Of a DNA stretch of 64,000 bases, positions 35,102 through 44,582 are shown piece after piece. This stretch comes from Fusibacter paucivorans. GTDB lineage: Bacteria > Bacillota > Clostridia > Peptostreptococcales > Acidaminobacteraceae. Location: the NCBI RefSeq assembly GCF_018390735.1, contig NZ_JAHBCL010000012.1:1-64000 (forward strand), written 5' to 3'. The notes under the pieces were generated by a model that searched no databases, was not told the origin of the DNA, and saw only the letters and a list, made by a program, of their open reading frames with translations. A program made the position numbers and the translations under genes. Every line of letters begins with the position of its first letter. Within the stretch, counting starts at the first letter, position 1.

Positions 35102-35479
35102 TTATCCTAATAATGACTTTGTTGAAATGATGTTTACACCCGTATTGAGAATATTCTCAATAATAATTTCACCTGATTTCACAGGTGGTGTTACCTCGAC
35201 ATTTCTAATCACCATCATTGCATCCGAAATTTTGTTTTTCGGAAGCGGTGCATCAGAATTGACCGGTAATCTTTCACACGTGTGGCTGTTGACACGAACA
35301 CTCGTCGGTATCATACACGGTTGATCTGAACGACACTGGCTTATGTAATCATACCCTCTGCTGCAACGACTGCCATACACGTTTTTAATCTTACCGCCCG
35401 GACCGTCGAGTTCGATAGAAATCTTACAGTGAGTTGCGCATAGCGTGCACACGATTTCGTTCACATGAATACTTTTCAT
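35102..35479 (-). CDS. DUF1667 cysteine-rich protein
   Basis: 125 residues. The N-terminus has CTLCATHC (residues 11-18), then GSRCSRGYDYISQC, a pattern that could hold a zinc ion or a small Fe-S cluster. The rest, RLPVNSDAPLPKNKISDAMM, PPVKSGEIIIENI and LNTGVNIISTKSL, follows the DUF1667 family. In other bacteria this family is usually found with glycerol-3-phosphate dehydrogenase-type flavoproteins; here it follows pflB-pflA on the same strand instead, with a 118-base gap. GAGGTGAG precedes the start. Function unknown. Confidence 0.83.
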   Translation of the reverse strand: MKSIHVNEIVCTLCATHCKISIELDGPGGKIKNVYGSRCSRGYDYISQCRSDQPCMIPTSVRVNSHTCERLPVNSDAPLPKNKISDAMMVIRNVEVTPPVKSGEIIIENILNTGVNIISTKSLLG

Positions 35480-35597
35480 ATTGACTCACCTCTTTATCAA
35501 ATGACGACTTTATCGTTACGCCTATTGATATAGATATCCAAAAAGTCCCTTTTTAAAACAGCCTTATTCTTTTTCTCAATACGATTTTTAACAGTGT

Positions 35598-36302
35598 TCA
35601 GATGCTAGACAAATGCGTCTGCAATTGCTCAATCACAGCTGCCGACATTGGCGCCACATCTGCTAAAGGGCATGGCATACTGAGCTTTTCCCATTTCGCC
35701 ATCCCCATCTTATGAAATGGCAGCAGTTCAATGCGCTCTCTACTGCTAGATGCCGTTAATTTTGCCAATTGTTCAATTTGTACCTTACTGTCTGTAATCC
35801 CAGGAATAATCACTTGCCTAATCCAATAATGAATTGCATCGCGTTTCAAAACATCTAAAAATGCCAAAACTTGTTCTAATTGTCCGCCTGTAAGCTGGTA
35901 AAAAGCTTCGGCATTCGTATGTTTGATATCCAACAGTATTAAATCTGCCAAGTGAACGGCTTCATCGACAGCCTGTGACCAAACGGCACCTGAAGTATCA
36001 ATGACCATATGGATTCCTTCTCCTTTGAGGCGATGCATCAGCGACACCAAAGCCGTCGCCTGTCTCAACGGCTCGCCGCCTGAAAACGTAACACCGCCGC
36101 TGTCTTTAAAATAGGGTTTCATTCTTAAAATACGACGGAAGAGTTCATCTTCCGTCATCATTTTACCAGCCTCATAAGACCATGTATCCGGATTATGACA
36201 ATAACCACAGCGCAGCGGACAGCCCTGTAAAAACACAACAGTTCGAATACCCGGCCCATCCAGAGCACCTAACGTTTCTATACTGTGAACACTTAGTGAC
36301 AT
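35598..36302 (-). CDS. pflA: Pyruvate formate-lyase activating enzyme
   Basis: A radical-SAM enzyme that makes the glycyl radical on PflB under anaerobic conditions. The cluster motif is CPLRCGYCHNP near the N-terminus (CxxxCxxC), followed by FSGGEPLRQ, which binds SAM, and later DLILLDIKHT and RQVIIPGITD. 234 residues is the usual length. I prefer the second of two adjacent ATG codons because GAGG is only two bases from the first. It lies 158 bases behind pflB, its substrate protein, and depends on oxygen-labile iron-sulfur chemistry. Confidence 0.94.
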   Translation of the reverse strand: MSLSVHSIETLGALDGPGIRTVVFLQGCPLRCGYCHNPDTWSYEAGKMMTEDELFRRILRMKPYFKDSGGVTFSGGEPLRQATALVSLMHRLKGEGIHMVIDTSGAVWSQAVDEAVHLADLILLDIKHTNAEAFYQLTGGQLEQVLAFLDVLKRDAIHYWIRQVIIPGITDSKVQIEQLAKLTASSSRERIELLPFHKMGMAKWEKLSMPCPLADVAPMSAAVIEQLQTHLSSI

Positions 36303-36463
36303 CATTACCTCTTTTAATCAGTTTGATCCGCACATGCGGTTTGTACCTATTGGTCTAGTCAAACCACTTCCATCTGAAAATACATATGCTTTAATAATCT
36401 ACAATCTACTGCATGGATCGTGCATCTGACGATACAGGATAAATACTTCAATTAAATCCAATT

Positions 36464-38686
36464 TTATAGCTGTTCATGATACGTTCTTTGTATCACTTCT
36501 TCCTGCTGTCTTCGGCTCAATTGGTTAAAATTAACGGCATAGCCTGATACGCGAATCGTTAGATTTGGATACTTATCCGGGTTTTCCATGGCATCTACCA
36601 ATTTCTCACGATTGAGCACATTGACATTTAAATGGTGTGCCTGCTGTCCAAAATAACCATCCATAATATTGACGAGATTACCCGACTGTGTATCAATGGC
36701 AGTTCCCAGCGTATGCGGTGTTATTGAAAAAGTGCAGGAAATGCCGTCTCTACAGCTGTCAAATGATAATTTCGCTACTGAATTAAGGGATGCAAGCGCC
36801 CCGTTTTTATCTCTGCCATGCATTGGGTTGGCACCTGGTGCAAAAGGCATGCCCTTTCTTCTACCGTCAGGTGTATTATCCGTTTTGATTCCATAAACCA
36901 CATTGGAAGTAATTGTCAGAATTGAAACCGTATGCTCTGCCTGACGGTATGTTTCATGTTTCTTCAACTTTTCAATAAAGCTGTCTGTCAGTGCTACAGC
37001 GATTGAATCCACTTCGTCCAGATCATTGCCGTATTTAGGGAAATCTCCGGTCACCTCATAATCGGTGATATAACCCTGTGCATTTTTTATCGGTCTTACA
37101 GAAGCGTATTTAATTGATGATAATGAGTCCGCCAGAACTGAAAGCCCAGCAATTCCAAATGCCATGTACCGGTGTACTTCTGTATCGTGGAGTGCCATCT
37201 GTGTTTTTTCATAGGCGTACTTGTCATGCATAAAATGGATAATGTTCATCGTATTAACATACTTATCGCAAAGCCATTCCAGATAAGTGTCGAGACGTTC
37301 CCAGACTTTATCAAAATCAAGCACTTCGTCATCCATCACTTGCATCGCCGGACCAATCTGCATTGCAGTCATTGTATCATAACCGCCATTGAGGGCAATG
37401 GAGAAGGTTTTTGGTAAATTACTTCGAGCACCAAAAAATTGCATGTCCTTGCCGATTTTCATTGCGGAAACACAGCAGGCAATGCCGTAATCGTCACCAT
37501 AGAGCGGACGCATTAAATCGTCATTCTCATATTGTATTGCATCGGTGAGAATTGAAAGTTCCGCACAGTATTTTTTAAATCCCTCCGGCAGGTCATTTGA
37601 CCAGAGCACTGTCATATTCGGTTCTGGTGCAGGTCCTAAATTGGTCAGTGTGTGTAAAAATCGAAAACTCGTCTTGGTTACAAGTGTCTTACCATCAAGC
37701 CCCATACCGCCAATCGCCTCTGTCACCCATAGCGGATCACCTGCGAAGAGCTCATTGTAATCCGGTGTACGCAGTTGACGCGCCATCCTGAGCTTAATGA
37801 CGAAATCATCAATAATTTCCTGAATTGCCTTCTCATCATATCGTCCTGCTGCTAGATCGCGTTCTGCATAAATATCAATAAATGTACTGACGCGGCCCAG
37901 AGACATTGCCGCACCATTTTGTTCTTTTATCCCTGCCAAATAGCCATAATAAGTCCATTGAACAGCTTCGACCGTATCAATTGCCGGTCTGCCGATATCG
38001 TGGCCATATTCAGCAGCCATCGCCTTAAGTTTTTTCAGAAAATCAATCTGCTTGTAAAGCTCTTCCGAAAGTTGAATCGTGTGCTGAAGCATCGGCCCGT
38101 TAGCAATACGATTTTTATCCTCGTGTTTGGATTCAATGAGGTAATCAATGCCATAAAGTGCGATTCGCCTATAATCGCCAATAACGCGGCCTCGACCATA
38201 GGCATCCGGCAGTCCTGTGATCACACCAGCTTTTCGCATCGCCCTGATTTCATCAGAATAGACTCTAAAAACCCCTTCATTATGAGTTGTCTTATATTTA
38301 AAATGTTCTTCAACTGTATCAGACAGCTGATAGCCATAGGCTTCACATGCCTGTCTGGCCATTCTAATGCCGCCAAAAGGGTTAACACCTCGTTTCAGTG
38401 GCTGATCTGTCTGTAAGCCAACAATAATTTCATCATGACCTTCAATCATCCCTTTGGGGTAGCTAAGCAAAGAACTAACACGTTCTGTATCAATGTCGAG
38501 TACCCCGCCGCGCTTTGCTTCTTCCTTCTTCAAAGTATTGAAATAGGCCATCAATTTATCTGTGCGCGCTGTTGACGCCTCGAGAAATGATTGATCGCCT
38601 ATATAAGGTGTGCGATTAATCGCAATAAAGTTTTGTACATCAATGGTTTCACACCAATTTCCTTTAACAAATCCAGTCCAAGCCAT
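36464..38686 (-). CDS. pflB: Pyruvate formate-lyase (formate C-acetyltransferase)
   Basis: Cleaves pyruvate with CoA to acetyl-CoA and formate by a glycyl-radical mechanism. The two adjacent active-site cysteines are in [12 protein letters not shown], and the glycine that carries the radical is in RVSGYAVNF close to the C-terminus. 740 residues is a typical length. The ribosome site is AGGAGG. Upstream lie a strong promoter and a ZTP riboswitch with an attached terminator; a small hairpin also touches the ribosome site. Together these suggest that formate, used for 10-formyl-THF and so purine synthesis, is the regulated output, in addition to fermentation. Confidence 0.96.
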   Translation of the reverse strand: MAWTGFVKGNWCETIDVQNFIAINRTPYIGDQSFLEASTARTDKLMAYFNTLKKEEAKRGGVLDIDTERVSSLLSYPKGMIEGHDEIIVGLQTDQPLKRGVNPFGGIRMARQACEAYGYQLSDTVEEHFKYKTTHNEGVFRVYSDEIRAMRKAGVITGLPDAYGRGRVIGDYRRIALYGIDYLIESKHEDKNRIANGPMLQHTIQLSEELYKQIDFLKKLKAMAAEYGHDIGRPAIDTVEAVQWTYYGYLAGIKEQNGAAMSLGRVSTFIDIYAERDLAAGRYDEKAIQEIIDDFVIKLRMARQLRTPDYNELFAGDPLWVTEAIGGMGLDGKTLVTKTSFRFLHTLTNLGPAPEPNMTVLWSNDLPEGFKKYCAELSILTDAIQYENDDLMRPLYGDDYGIACCVSAMKIGKDMQFFGARSNLPKTFSIALNGGYDTMTAMQIGPAMQVMDDEVLDFDKVWERLDTYLEWLCDKYVNTMNIIHFMHDKYAYEKTQMALHDTEVHRYMAFGIAGLSVLADSLSSIKYASVRPIKNAQGYITDYEVTGDFPKYGNDLDEVDSIAVALTDSFIEKLKKHETYRQAEHTVSILTITSNVVYGIKTDNTPDGRRKGMPFAPGANPMHGRDKNGALASLNSVAKLSFDSCRDGISCTFSITPHTLGTAIDTQSGNLVNIMDGYFGQQAHHLNVNVLNREKLVDAMENPDKYPNLTIRVSGYAVNFNQLSRRQQEEVIQRTYHEQL

Positions 38687-38697
38687 CTTCTTTTCCT

Positions 38698-38722
38698 CCT
38701 AATCACTCTATCATTGATTAGG
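38698..38722 (-). promoter_or_regulatory. Hairpin abutting the pflB ribosome-binding site
   Basis: On the minus strand CCTAATCA (38722-38715) and TGATTAGG (38705-38698) form a perfect 8-bp stem with a 9-base loop. Its 3' arm ends within the AGGAGG ribosome site, so folding could hide part of that site. Confidence 0.5.
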
Positions 38723-38835
38723 TGTGCCGGATGCATTCATCACTATATGCCAATCAGATTTGTGCTATTGTGTTTCGCGGTTGAAACATCCTCAAAACAC
38801 TTCATATTTCAAATCTTCTTCGTCATGCTTAGTCA

Positions 38836-38945
38836 ATAAAAAACCGACACACCTAGGCTGTTGGCGCCCAGGCGGTCGGCTATTCTTGCATCAATTCCTC
38901 AATCCCTCGTGGTAAACTCCACTTTTTCCGCCAGTCTTGAGGATG
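38836..38945 (-). promoter_or_regulatory. ZTP (pfl-motif) riboswitch of the pfl operon
   Basis: The minus-strand RNA contains the ZTP aptamer hallmarks in order: P1 stem TCCTCAA/TTGAGGA (38943-38937 with 38902-38896), GACTGGCG, hairpin GTGG/CCAC, AGGGA, a linker and then CCGCCTGGGC (38875-38866). The last element is also part of a terminator stem ending in TTTTTT. Binding of ZTP/ZMP, which build up when 10-formyl-THF is low, should stabilise the aptamer and let transcription go on into pflB. The class was first named after its position upstream of pfl genes. Confidence 0.88.
38844..38879 (-). terminator. Riboswitch-controlled terminator
   Basis: CCGAC/GTCGG outer pairs and CCTGGGC/GCCTAGG inner pairs (one G-T) around a 7-base loop, then TTTTTT. 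The inner 5' arm is the conserved CCTGGGC of the aptamer, so the two folds exclude each other. Confidence 0.85.
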
Positions 38946-38958
38946 TTATTTCAATGTC

Positions 38959-38987
38959 ATTATAAACGGTATGGGCCGTTCTGTAAA
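38959..38987 (-). promoter_or_regulatory. Sigma-A promoter of the ZTP-pflB transcript
   Basis: Minus strand: TTTACA (38987-38982), a 17-base spacer and consensus TATAAT (38964-38959). The start is expected near 38952, a few bases before the aptamer. From here to the transketolase stop at 39170 I see nothing else. Confidence 0.75.
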
Positions 38988-39169
38988 CCCTTTTTTAAGA
39001 AAATAACAGAACGTTTTTTAGCAATGTATCATATTTATGCGTTGTATGCCGATAATTAAATCCCAATTATTAGAAATCGTTTAACTATTTAATGCTATCT
39101 CACCATACGAAAAGCAAGTTCATACAAGCTTTGTTTTTTTCTATCAGCGTACACACTTAAAAAAACAAT

Positions 39170-41131
39170 TTATGCTAAAAATGCCTTCACTTTTTCTGCA
39201 ACTTTTTCACCTGTAAAGCCAAAGAGATCAAAAAGAACATTCCCCGGTGCCGAAAGACCAAAATCATCTCGTCCTATGGTAAGATCTGCGTATTTTGCCC
39301 ATCCAAAAGTTGTTGCAGCTTCAATGGATACAGTTGGGATATCCTTCGGCAGAACGGATGCTTTGTAATCATCAGACTGCATATCAAATAATTCTTGGCA
39401 AGGCATTGATACAACACGGACATCAATACCTGCATCTTTTAAGATCGCCTGTGCTTTAATGGCTACGCCGACTTCTGAACCCGTTCCAATTAAGATAGCC
39501 TTTGCCGTACCCGCAGCTTCTGAAACAACATAGGCGCCTTTTAACGCTTCCCTTGATGAGCCGTCGAGCACTTCGAGATTCTGTCTTGATAAGATCAATG
39601 CCGTCGGTGTTTCTTTACTGGTCATTGCCGTATACCACGCAGCTGTTACTTCTCTTGCATCGGCAGGACGAATGACATTAATATTTGGAATAGACCTAAG
39701 CATTGCCAATTGCTCAATCGGCTGATGCGTCGGGCCATCTTCACCAACGCCAATACTGTCATGCGTCAAGATATAAGTAACCGGCAATTTCATCATTGCT
39801 GCAAGACGAATTGCAGGTTTCATATAATCAGAAAAAACAAAGAAAGTTGCTGCGTATGCCTTTAATCCACCATGTGCCTGCATGCCGTTAACAATTGCCG
39901 TCATCGCATGTTCGCGAACGCCAAAATGTAAATTTGAACCGTAGTAATCATCAGCACTGAATGATCCTCTTGCCTTCATATCCGAGTTATTAGAAGGCGC
40001 TAAATCAGCTGAACCGCCAATTAAATTAGGCATCACTTCTGCAATTTTGTTGAGTATCTTACCTGATGAACTTCTTGAAGCCGCTTTTTCTGAATACGAC
40101 CAAAACGCCTCTGATTCAAGATAATCCATTGGTATTTCGCCAGAAAACCATGCTTTATATTCTGCGGCGAGTTCTGGGTTAGCCGCTTCATATGCCTTAA
40201 ACATCGTATGCCACTCGTGCTCTTCTTCAGCAAGAATCTGTACTTTTTTCTTCATAAAGAGTTTAACGTCTTCGTCGACGAAGAATGGTTCTTCAGGCAT
40301 CTCTAAAAACTGCTTCATTTCGGCAACGCCATCTGCTCCGAGTGGTGAGCCATGTACTTTATGCGATCCCTGTTTCGAAGGACAGCCATAGCCGATAATG
40401 GTTTTGACAATGATAATCGTTGGTTTGTCTTTTTCGAGTTTAGCAACTTTCAGCGCCGCTTGAATAGCATCAATATCGTTGCCGTCATTGACTTCGAGCA
40501 CCTGCCAGTTCATGGCTTCAAAGCGTTTGGATACACTCTCTGTAAATGCAATTGACGTATTGCCTTCAATGGTAATTTGATTGGAATCGTACATCAAAAT
40601 AAGTTTGCCAAGTTTCAGTGTGCCCGCCAATGAAGCCGCTTCATAGGAAATTCCCTCCATGAGGCAGCCGTCTCCTGAGAGTGCAAAGGTATAGTGGTCT
40701 ACGACCTTATGCTCCGGTGTATTAAATTTGGCAGCCAAATGCGCCTCCGCCATGGCAAAACCAACAGCATTGGCAATGCCTTGTCCAAGTGGCCCAGTCG
40801 ATATCTCAATGCCTTTTGTGTGACCGTATTCCGGATGGCCCGGCGTCAGACTGTTGAGTTGTCTAAACTGTTTAAGTTCATCCATTGGCAAACCGTAATC
40901 AAAGAGGTGCAGCAGTGAATACATTAGCATAGAGCCATGTCCTGCTGAGAGAACAAATCGGTCTCTGTTGTCCCATTTCGGGTTGAGGGGATTGTGTTTC
41001 ATCTCATGCGCCCATAGTGTGTAGGCCATTGGCGCAGCGCCGAGCGGCAGCCCGGGATGGCCAGAATTTGCAGCTTCAATCGCCTCTGCAGACAATACAC
41101 GAATGGTATTGATTATTTTCTCTTGTAACAT
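39170..41131 (-). CDS. tkt: Transketolase
   Basis: A thiamine-diphosphate enzyme of the non-oxidative pentose phosphate pathway that moves two-carbon units between sugar phosphates. The N-terminus has [18 protein letters not shown], the ThDP/Mg site is in [14 protein letters not shown], and the pyrimidine domain has [15 protein letters not shown] with the catalytic Glu, then [18 protein letters not shown]. The start is Met8 of the ORF ([10 protein letters not shown]), since the upstream TTG lies in the ribosome site; 653 residues, full length. It is monocistronic as far as I can see, between the ZTP-pfl region and hfq. Confidence 0.95.
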   Translation of the reverse strand: MLQEKIINTIRVLSAEAIEAANSGHPGLPLGAAPMAYTLWAHEMKHNPLNPKWDNRDRFVLSAGHGSMLMYSLLHLFDYGLPMDELKQFRQLNSLTPGHPEYGHTKGIEISTGPLGQGIANAVGFAMAEAHLAAKFNTPEHKVVDHYTFALSGDGCLMEGISYEAASLAGTLKLGKLILMYDSNQITIEGNTSIAFTESVSKRFEAMNWQVLEVNDGNDIDAIQAALKVAKLEKDKPTIIIVKTIIGYGCPSKQGSHKVHGSPLGADGVAEMKQFLEMPEEPFFVDEDVKLFMKKKVQILAEEEHEWHTMFKAYEAANPELAAEYKAWFSGEIPMDYLESEAFWSYSEKAASRSSSGKILNKIAEVMPNLIGGSADLAPSNNSDMKARGSFSADDYYGSNLHFGVREHAMTAIVNGMQAHGGLKAYAATFFVFSDYMKPAIRLAAMMKLPVTYILTHDSIGVGEDGPTHQPIEQLAMLRSIPNINVIRPADAREVTAAWYTAMTSKETPTALILSRQNLEVLDGSSREALKGAYVVSEAAGTAKAILIGTGSEVGVAIKAQAILKDAGIDVRVVSMPCQELFDMQSDDYKASVLPKDIPTVSIEAATTFGWAKYADLTIGRDDFGLSAPGNVLFDLFGFTGEKVAEKVKAFLA

Positions 41132-41280
41132 CGTTTTCCAACCTTTCTTCAATAATGATCATAAACATTATAAAGTTTTTTACGTGCATTAACAACGAAA
41201 ATACACTTTGTTTTTCGCCTTCGATTTATCGCGGCTAAATCATCCGCAATAAGTCTTAAAGTTCAAAACTTCTTATTTAC

Positions 41281-41310
41281 AAAATAAAAGAGCAGACTGT
41301 CATCTGCTCC
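41281..41310 (-). terminator. Terminator of the miaB-mutSL-miaA-hfq operon
   Basis: Minus strand: GAGCAGA and TCTGCTC (41309-41303 and 41296-41290) with a 6-base loop, followed by TTTTATTTT. It lies immediately after hfq. Confidence 0.85.
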
Positions 41311-41322
41311 TATGGGTGCGTT

Positions 41323-41544
41323 TTATCCTTGAAAATTTACAGCTTTTGACGGAATAATGGTTGAAATAGCATGTTTGTAAATCATTTGCTGTTTGCCTTC
41401 ACTATCTAAGACAATCGTGTAATTATCAAACCCTTTGACGAGCCCTCTGATCTGGTATCCACTGATTAGAAAAATCGTAATCTGCGTTTGATCCTTTCGG
41501 CACTGGTTTAAAAATACGTCCTGTAAATTAATTGCACTTTTCAT
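41323..41544 (-). CDS. hfq: RNA chaperone Hfq
   Basis: 73 residues. The Sm1 motif is seen in [28 protein letters not shown] and the Sm2 region in IYKHAISTI. Hfq forms a hexameric ring that helps small RNAs pair with their targets. It overlaps miaA by four bases (ATGA), the arrangement common in Clostridia and Proteobacteria. Because the window also holds a candidate Fur-controlled RNA ending in a U-tract, the two could work together; in Bacillota many small RNAs do not need Hfq. Confidence 0.94.
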   Translation of the reverse strand: MKSAINLQDVFLNQCRKDQTQITIFLISGYQIRGLVKGFDNYTIVLDSEGKQQMIYKHAISTIIPSKAVNFQG

Positions 41545-42494
41545 TGAACTTCCTCCTCATTCTCTATATTTATCTTTGGCAGGATTATTCGGACAATGTC
41601 ATCATGTCTTTGATAGGCTTCCAAGTCGATTGCCTGCAGCATGTCGTAGCGTCTGAACCAAGTCATTTGACGCTTTGCATACCGCCGGCTGGATTGCTTT
41701 AATAGCGAAACCATCGTATCGTAATCATAAAGATGATTCAAATATCCCAAAACCTCTTTGTATCCTATACCCTGCATGGATTGAAAACTATCATCTAAGC
41801 CCATTTTTTTGAGATCTGCTACTTCTTCAACCAATCCCTGCACCAGCATAAGGTCTACGCGCTTATTTATTCTAGCATACAGCTTTTCCCTATCTCGCGT
41901 CAAGCCAAATAAATAAATTTTATAATCTTTCGTCACCGCGGGAACCGTTGAAAAGTCACTGGCCTTATGACCTGATATGTGATTGATTTCAAGGGCTCTG
42001 ACCACACGCCTAACATTATTTTGATGAATGCGATCTGCTGCCTCGGGATCAATTTGCCGCAGCTTTGCGTGAAGTGCCGCGGCTCCTTCTGTCTCGGCAT
42101 ACACTTCCATGCGCTTTCTATAGTCAGCATCTCCCATACTCTCACCAAAATCCATCTCATACAGCAACGCGTTAATATAAAGGCCTGTCCCGCCTACGAT
42201 CAGCGGTGTCTTTCCCTGCTCGTGAAGTTTGCGAATTTCGCGTTTGGCATCACGCGCATAATCACTGACACTATACTTCTCTGTCGGCGGCACAAAATCA
42301 ATGAGATGATGGACAATGCCATTCATTTCTTCCTTTGTGGGTTTCGCTGAACCTATATTGAGCTTTTCATAGATTTGAACAGAATCAGCCGAAATAATCT
42401 CGGTATTCATAGCCTTCGCCAAAGCAATGGATAAATCTGTCTTGCCAACGGCCGTCGGCCCAGCTAATATGACGATTTTAGGGTTATTTTGCAT
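41541..42494 (-). CDS. miaA: tRNA dimethylallyltransferase MiaA
   Basis: Adds a dimethylallyl group to N6 of A37 in tRNAs that read codons starting with U. The P-loop is [13 protein letters not shown] and is followed by the family signatures [19 protein letters not shown] and [12 protein letters not shown]. 317 residues is normal. Hfq and MiaA are cotranscribed with the mismatch-repair genes. MiaB, encoded at the head of the same operon, acts next on the same nucleotide. Confidence 0.95.
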   Translation of the reverse strand: MQNNPKIVILAGPTAVGKTDLSIALAKAMNTEIISADSVQIYEKLNIGSAKPTKEEMNGIVHHLIDFVPPTEKYSVSDYARDAKREIRKLHEQGKTPLIVGGTGLYINALLYEMDFGESMGDADYRKRMEVYAETEGAAALHAKLRQIDPEAADRIHQNNVRRVVRALEINHISGHKASDFSTVPAVTKDYKIYLFGLTRDREKLYARINKRVDLMLVQGLVEEVADLKKMGLDDSFQSMQGIGYKEVLGYLNHLYDYDTMVSLLKQSSRRYAKRQMTWFRRYDMLQAIDLEAYQRHDDIVRIILPKINIENEEEVQ

Positions 42495-42536
42495 ATACTA
42501 TCCTTTTCATTTGATGCTTTCTTCAGGCATCGCTTT

Positions 42537-44570
42537 TTATACAATGCGCTTAAATCGTTTTTCGAGTTCTTGTCTCGAAAATGAGATAATAATCGGTCTG
42601 CCATGAGGGCAGGTGTATGGTTCTTTCAATACTTTTAAATCTTTTAATAGTGCTTCAATCTCGTATGAGCCAATGCTGTCATGTGCTTTTATCGCATTTT
42701 TACAGGCTTTGGACATCAGTTGCTCACTAATGTGATGATCAAGTGCCGACTTAGCGCCCTCTATTAACGATGTGACTAGTTCACGTGCTGTTGTAAGGTC
42801 AAGAAAATCCGGAATACCACGCATAACCAATGTATCCGGGCCAAATTCTTCAACGTCAAATCCAAGCGTTTGCATCGCTTGCAGTATTTGAGTCATTTCA
42901 TCCGCCTGCGACCAATGCAGTGCAATGGTTTCTGGTACAAGCACCATTTGGGTAGCCGTTGCCCCTTCAAAAAATGTTTGCATCAACTGTTCATAAAGTA
43001 TTTTTTCATGCGCTGCATGCTGGTCAATCATATACATTGATTCATCTTTTTCAAAAATGAGATAAGTCTTTAAAAAAGTGCCCACATAGACGAGGCCATC
43101 GTAAATGCTCGCCTCAGCCATTGGTTTATGAAAAGCGGGGATTTCTTCAGAGAACGCACTCAGTGCAGATAGATCATACTGTGTAAAATCAATTTTGGCC
43201 TTTTCACTTTTTGACGGCGATACTGTTTTGAAACGGCCTTCTGATGACCTCGTTTCCACATCTTCTTTTTTGGGTTCATCACGCATCTGATAAACTGGAG
43301 TTTCTTCAGCAATCAAACCCTCATCAGCGATTTGTTTTTGAACTAACATCTTGTCAACGGCAGATACATCCGACGGTATGCTGCTGTCAATTGTATTCCT
43401 ATGACCAGCCGTGTCTTCATTATGCCGTTCGGGCTCCATCTTAATCTCTTTTTGAACATGCGTTGCAATAACGGACTCCGGCATTGGTTCAAAACTTTTT
43501 GAGTCTTCATTGATGCTCGCCAGCTTTTGTCTGTTAAATACGTCCTTTTCCGAGAAGGTCACTTCCGGAATTTGATTATGCAGGTTAAATGCCTTTCGAA
43601 GAGCCGCATAGATCAACTGCTTGACATCGCCTTCATGATGAAATTTAATTTCTGTCTTTGCCGGATGGATATTGACATCTACCGCATTGGGCGTCAACTC
43701 AATAAAAAAGAAACAGACTGGGAAGCGATTGTGCATTAAATAAGGTTTATATGCCAGCATGATCGCCTCTTTAATCAAATCGCTCTTGACATAGCGACCA
43801 TTGACGAACACGATTTGCAGGGTGCTGTTGCCCTTGGTATAGGCAAATGTCGAAGCAAAGCCGAATAACTTGATGCCAAGCGCTTCGTGTGATACTTCAA
43901 ATAGGTTCTGCATTAAATTACGATCATAAACTTCAAAAATGGCATTGGCGAGTTTGCCGTTTCCGGGCGTCTTAAAAACACTTTTACCGTCAAGTGTGTA
44001 CTCAATGGCAATCTCGGGGTGAGACAGCGCTAAATGGCTCATCAAATCAGAAATATTCTTTGCTTCCGCTTTATCTGATTTTAGAAATTTTAAGCGCGCA
44101 GGCGTGTTGAAGAACAGATTTTGTATCGTAATCGACGTCCCGGTGAGCGCACCAACTTCGGCGATCTCCAAAACTTTCCCGCCTTTTGCAGTCACTTTTG
44201 CCCCCACTTCATCCTCAGCCGTCTTTGTGACAAGTGCTACTTCCGAAACAGCACAGATACTGGCGAGTGCTTCACCTCTAAATCCCAGAGAAGCTGTTTG
44301 ATAAAGGTCTTCAAGCGTCCTTATTTTGCTGGTTGCATGCCGCTCAAAGACGAGGTTTAAATCTTCGCGTGCAATGCCTGTACCGTTGTCAATCACGCCT
44401 ATATGCTTCTTGCCGCCTTTTTCAATAATCACATGAATATGCGTACTGCCGGCATCAATGGCGTTTTCAACTAATTCTTTGACCACCATCGCCGGTTTTT
44501 CAACCACTTCACCTGCGGCTATCTTGCTTGCAGTAATCTCATCCAATTTATAAATATGTTTTAAGCTCAT
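42537..44570 (-). CDS. mutL: DNA mismatch repair protein MutL
   Basis: 677 residues. The N-terminal GHKL ATPase has ELVENAIDAGST, DNGTGI and GFRGEALASI. The C-terminal dimerisation domain contains the endonuclease motif MIDQHAAHEKILYEQL and a CPHGRP element near the end, as in MutL proteins from bacteria without MutH. MutL nicks the new strand after MutS finds a mismatch. A GAGGAG site lies five bases upstream of the start, and 12 bases separate it from mutS. Confidence 0.95.
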   Translation of the reverse strand: MSLKHIYKLDEITASKIAAGEVVEKPAMVVKELVENAIDAGSTHIHVIIEKGGKKHIGVIDNGTGIAREDLNLVFERHATSKIRTLEDLYQTASLGFRGEALASICAVSEVALVTKTAEDEVGAKVTAKGGKVLEIAEVGALTGTSITIQNLFFNTPARLKFLKSDKAEAKNISDLMSHLALSHPEIAIEYTLDGKSVFKTPGNGKLANAIFEVYDRNLMQNLFEVSHEALGIKLFGFASTFAYTKGNSTLQIVFVNGRYVKSDLIKEAIMLAYKPYLMHNRFPVCFFFIELTPNAVDVNIHPAKTEIKFHHEGDVKQLIYAALRKAFNLHNQIPEVTFSEKDVFNRQKLASINEDSKSFEPMPESVIATHVQKEIKMEPERHNEDTAGHRNTIDSSIPSDVSAVDKMLVQKQIADEGLIAEETPVYQMRDEPKKEDVETRSSEGRFKTVSPSKSEKAKIDFTQYDLSALSAFSEEIPAFHKPMAEASIYDGLVYVGTFLKTYLIFEKDESMYMIDQHAAHEKILYEQLMQTFFEGATATQMVLVPETIALHWSQADEMTQILQAMQTLGFDVEEFGPDTLVMRGIPDFLDLTTARELVTSLIEGAKSALDHHISEQLMSKACKNAIKAHDSIGSYEIEALLKDLKVLKEPYTCPHGRPIIISFSRQELEKRFKRIV

Positions 44571-44582
44571 AATAGCTCCTCG

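Noticed and set aside
37919-38416. 165-residue plus-strand ORF
   Set aside because: It is a shadow of pflB on the opposite strand, without a ribosome site.
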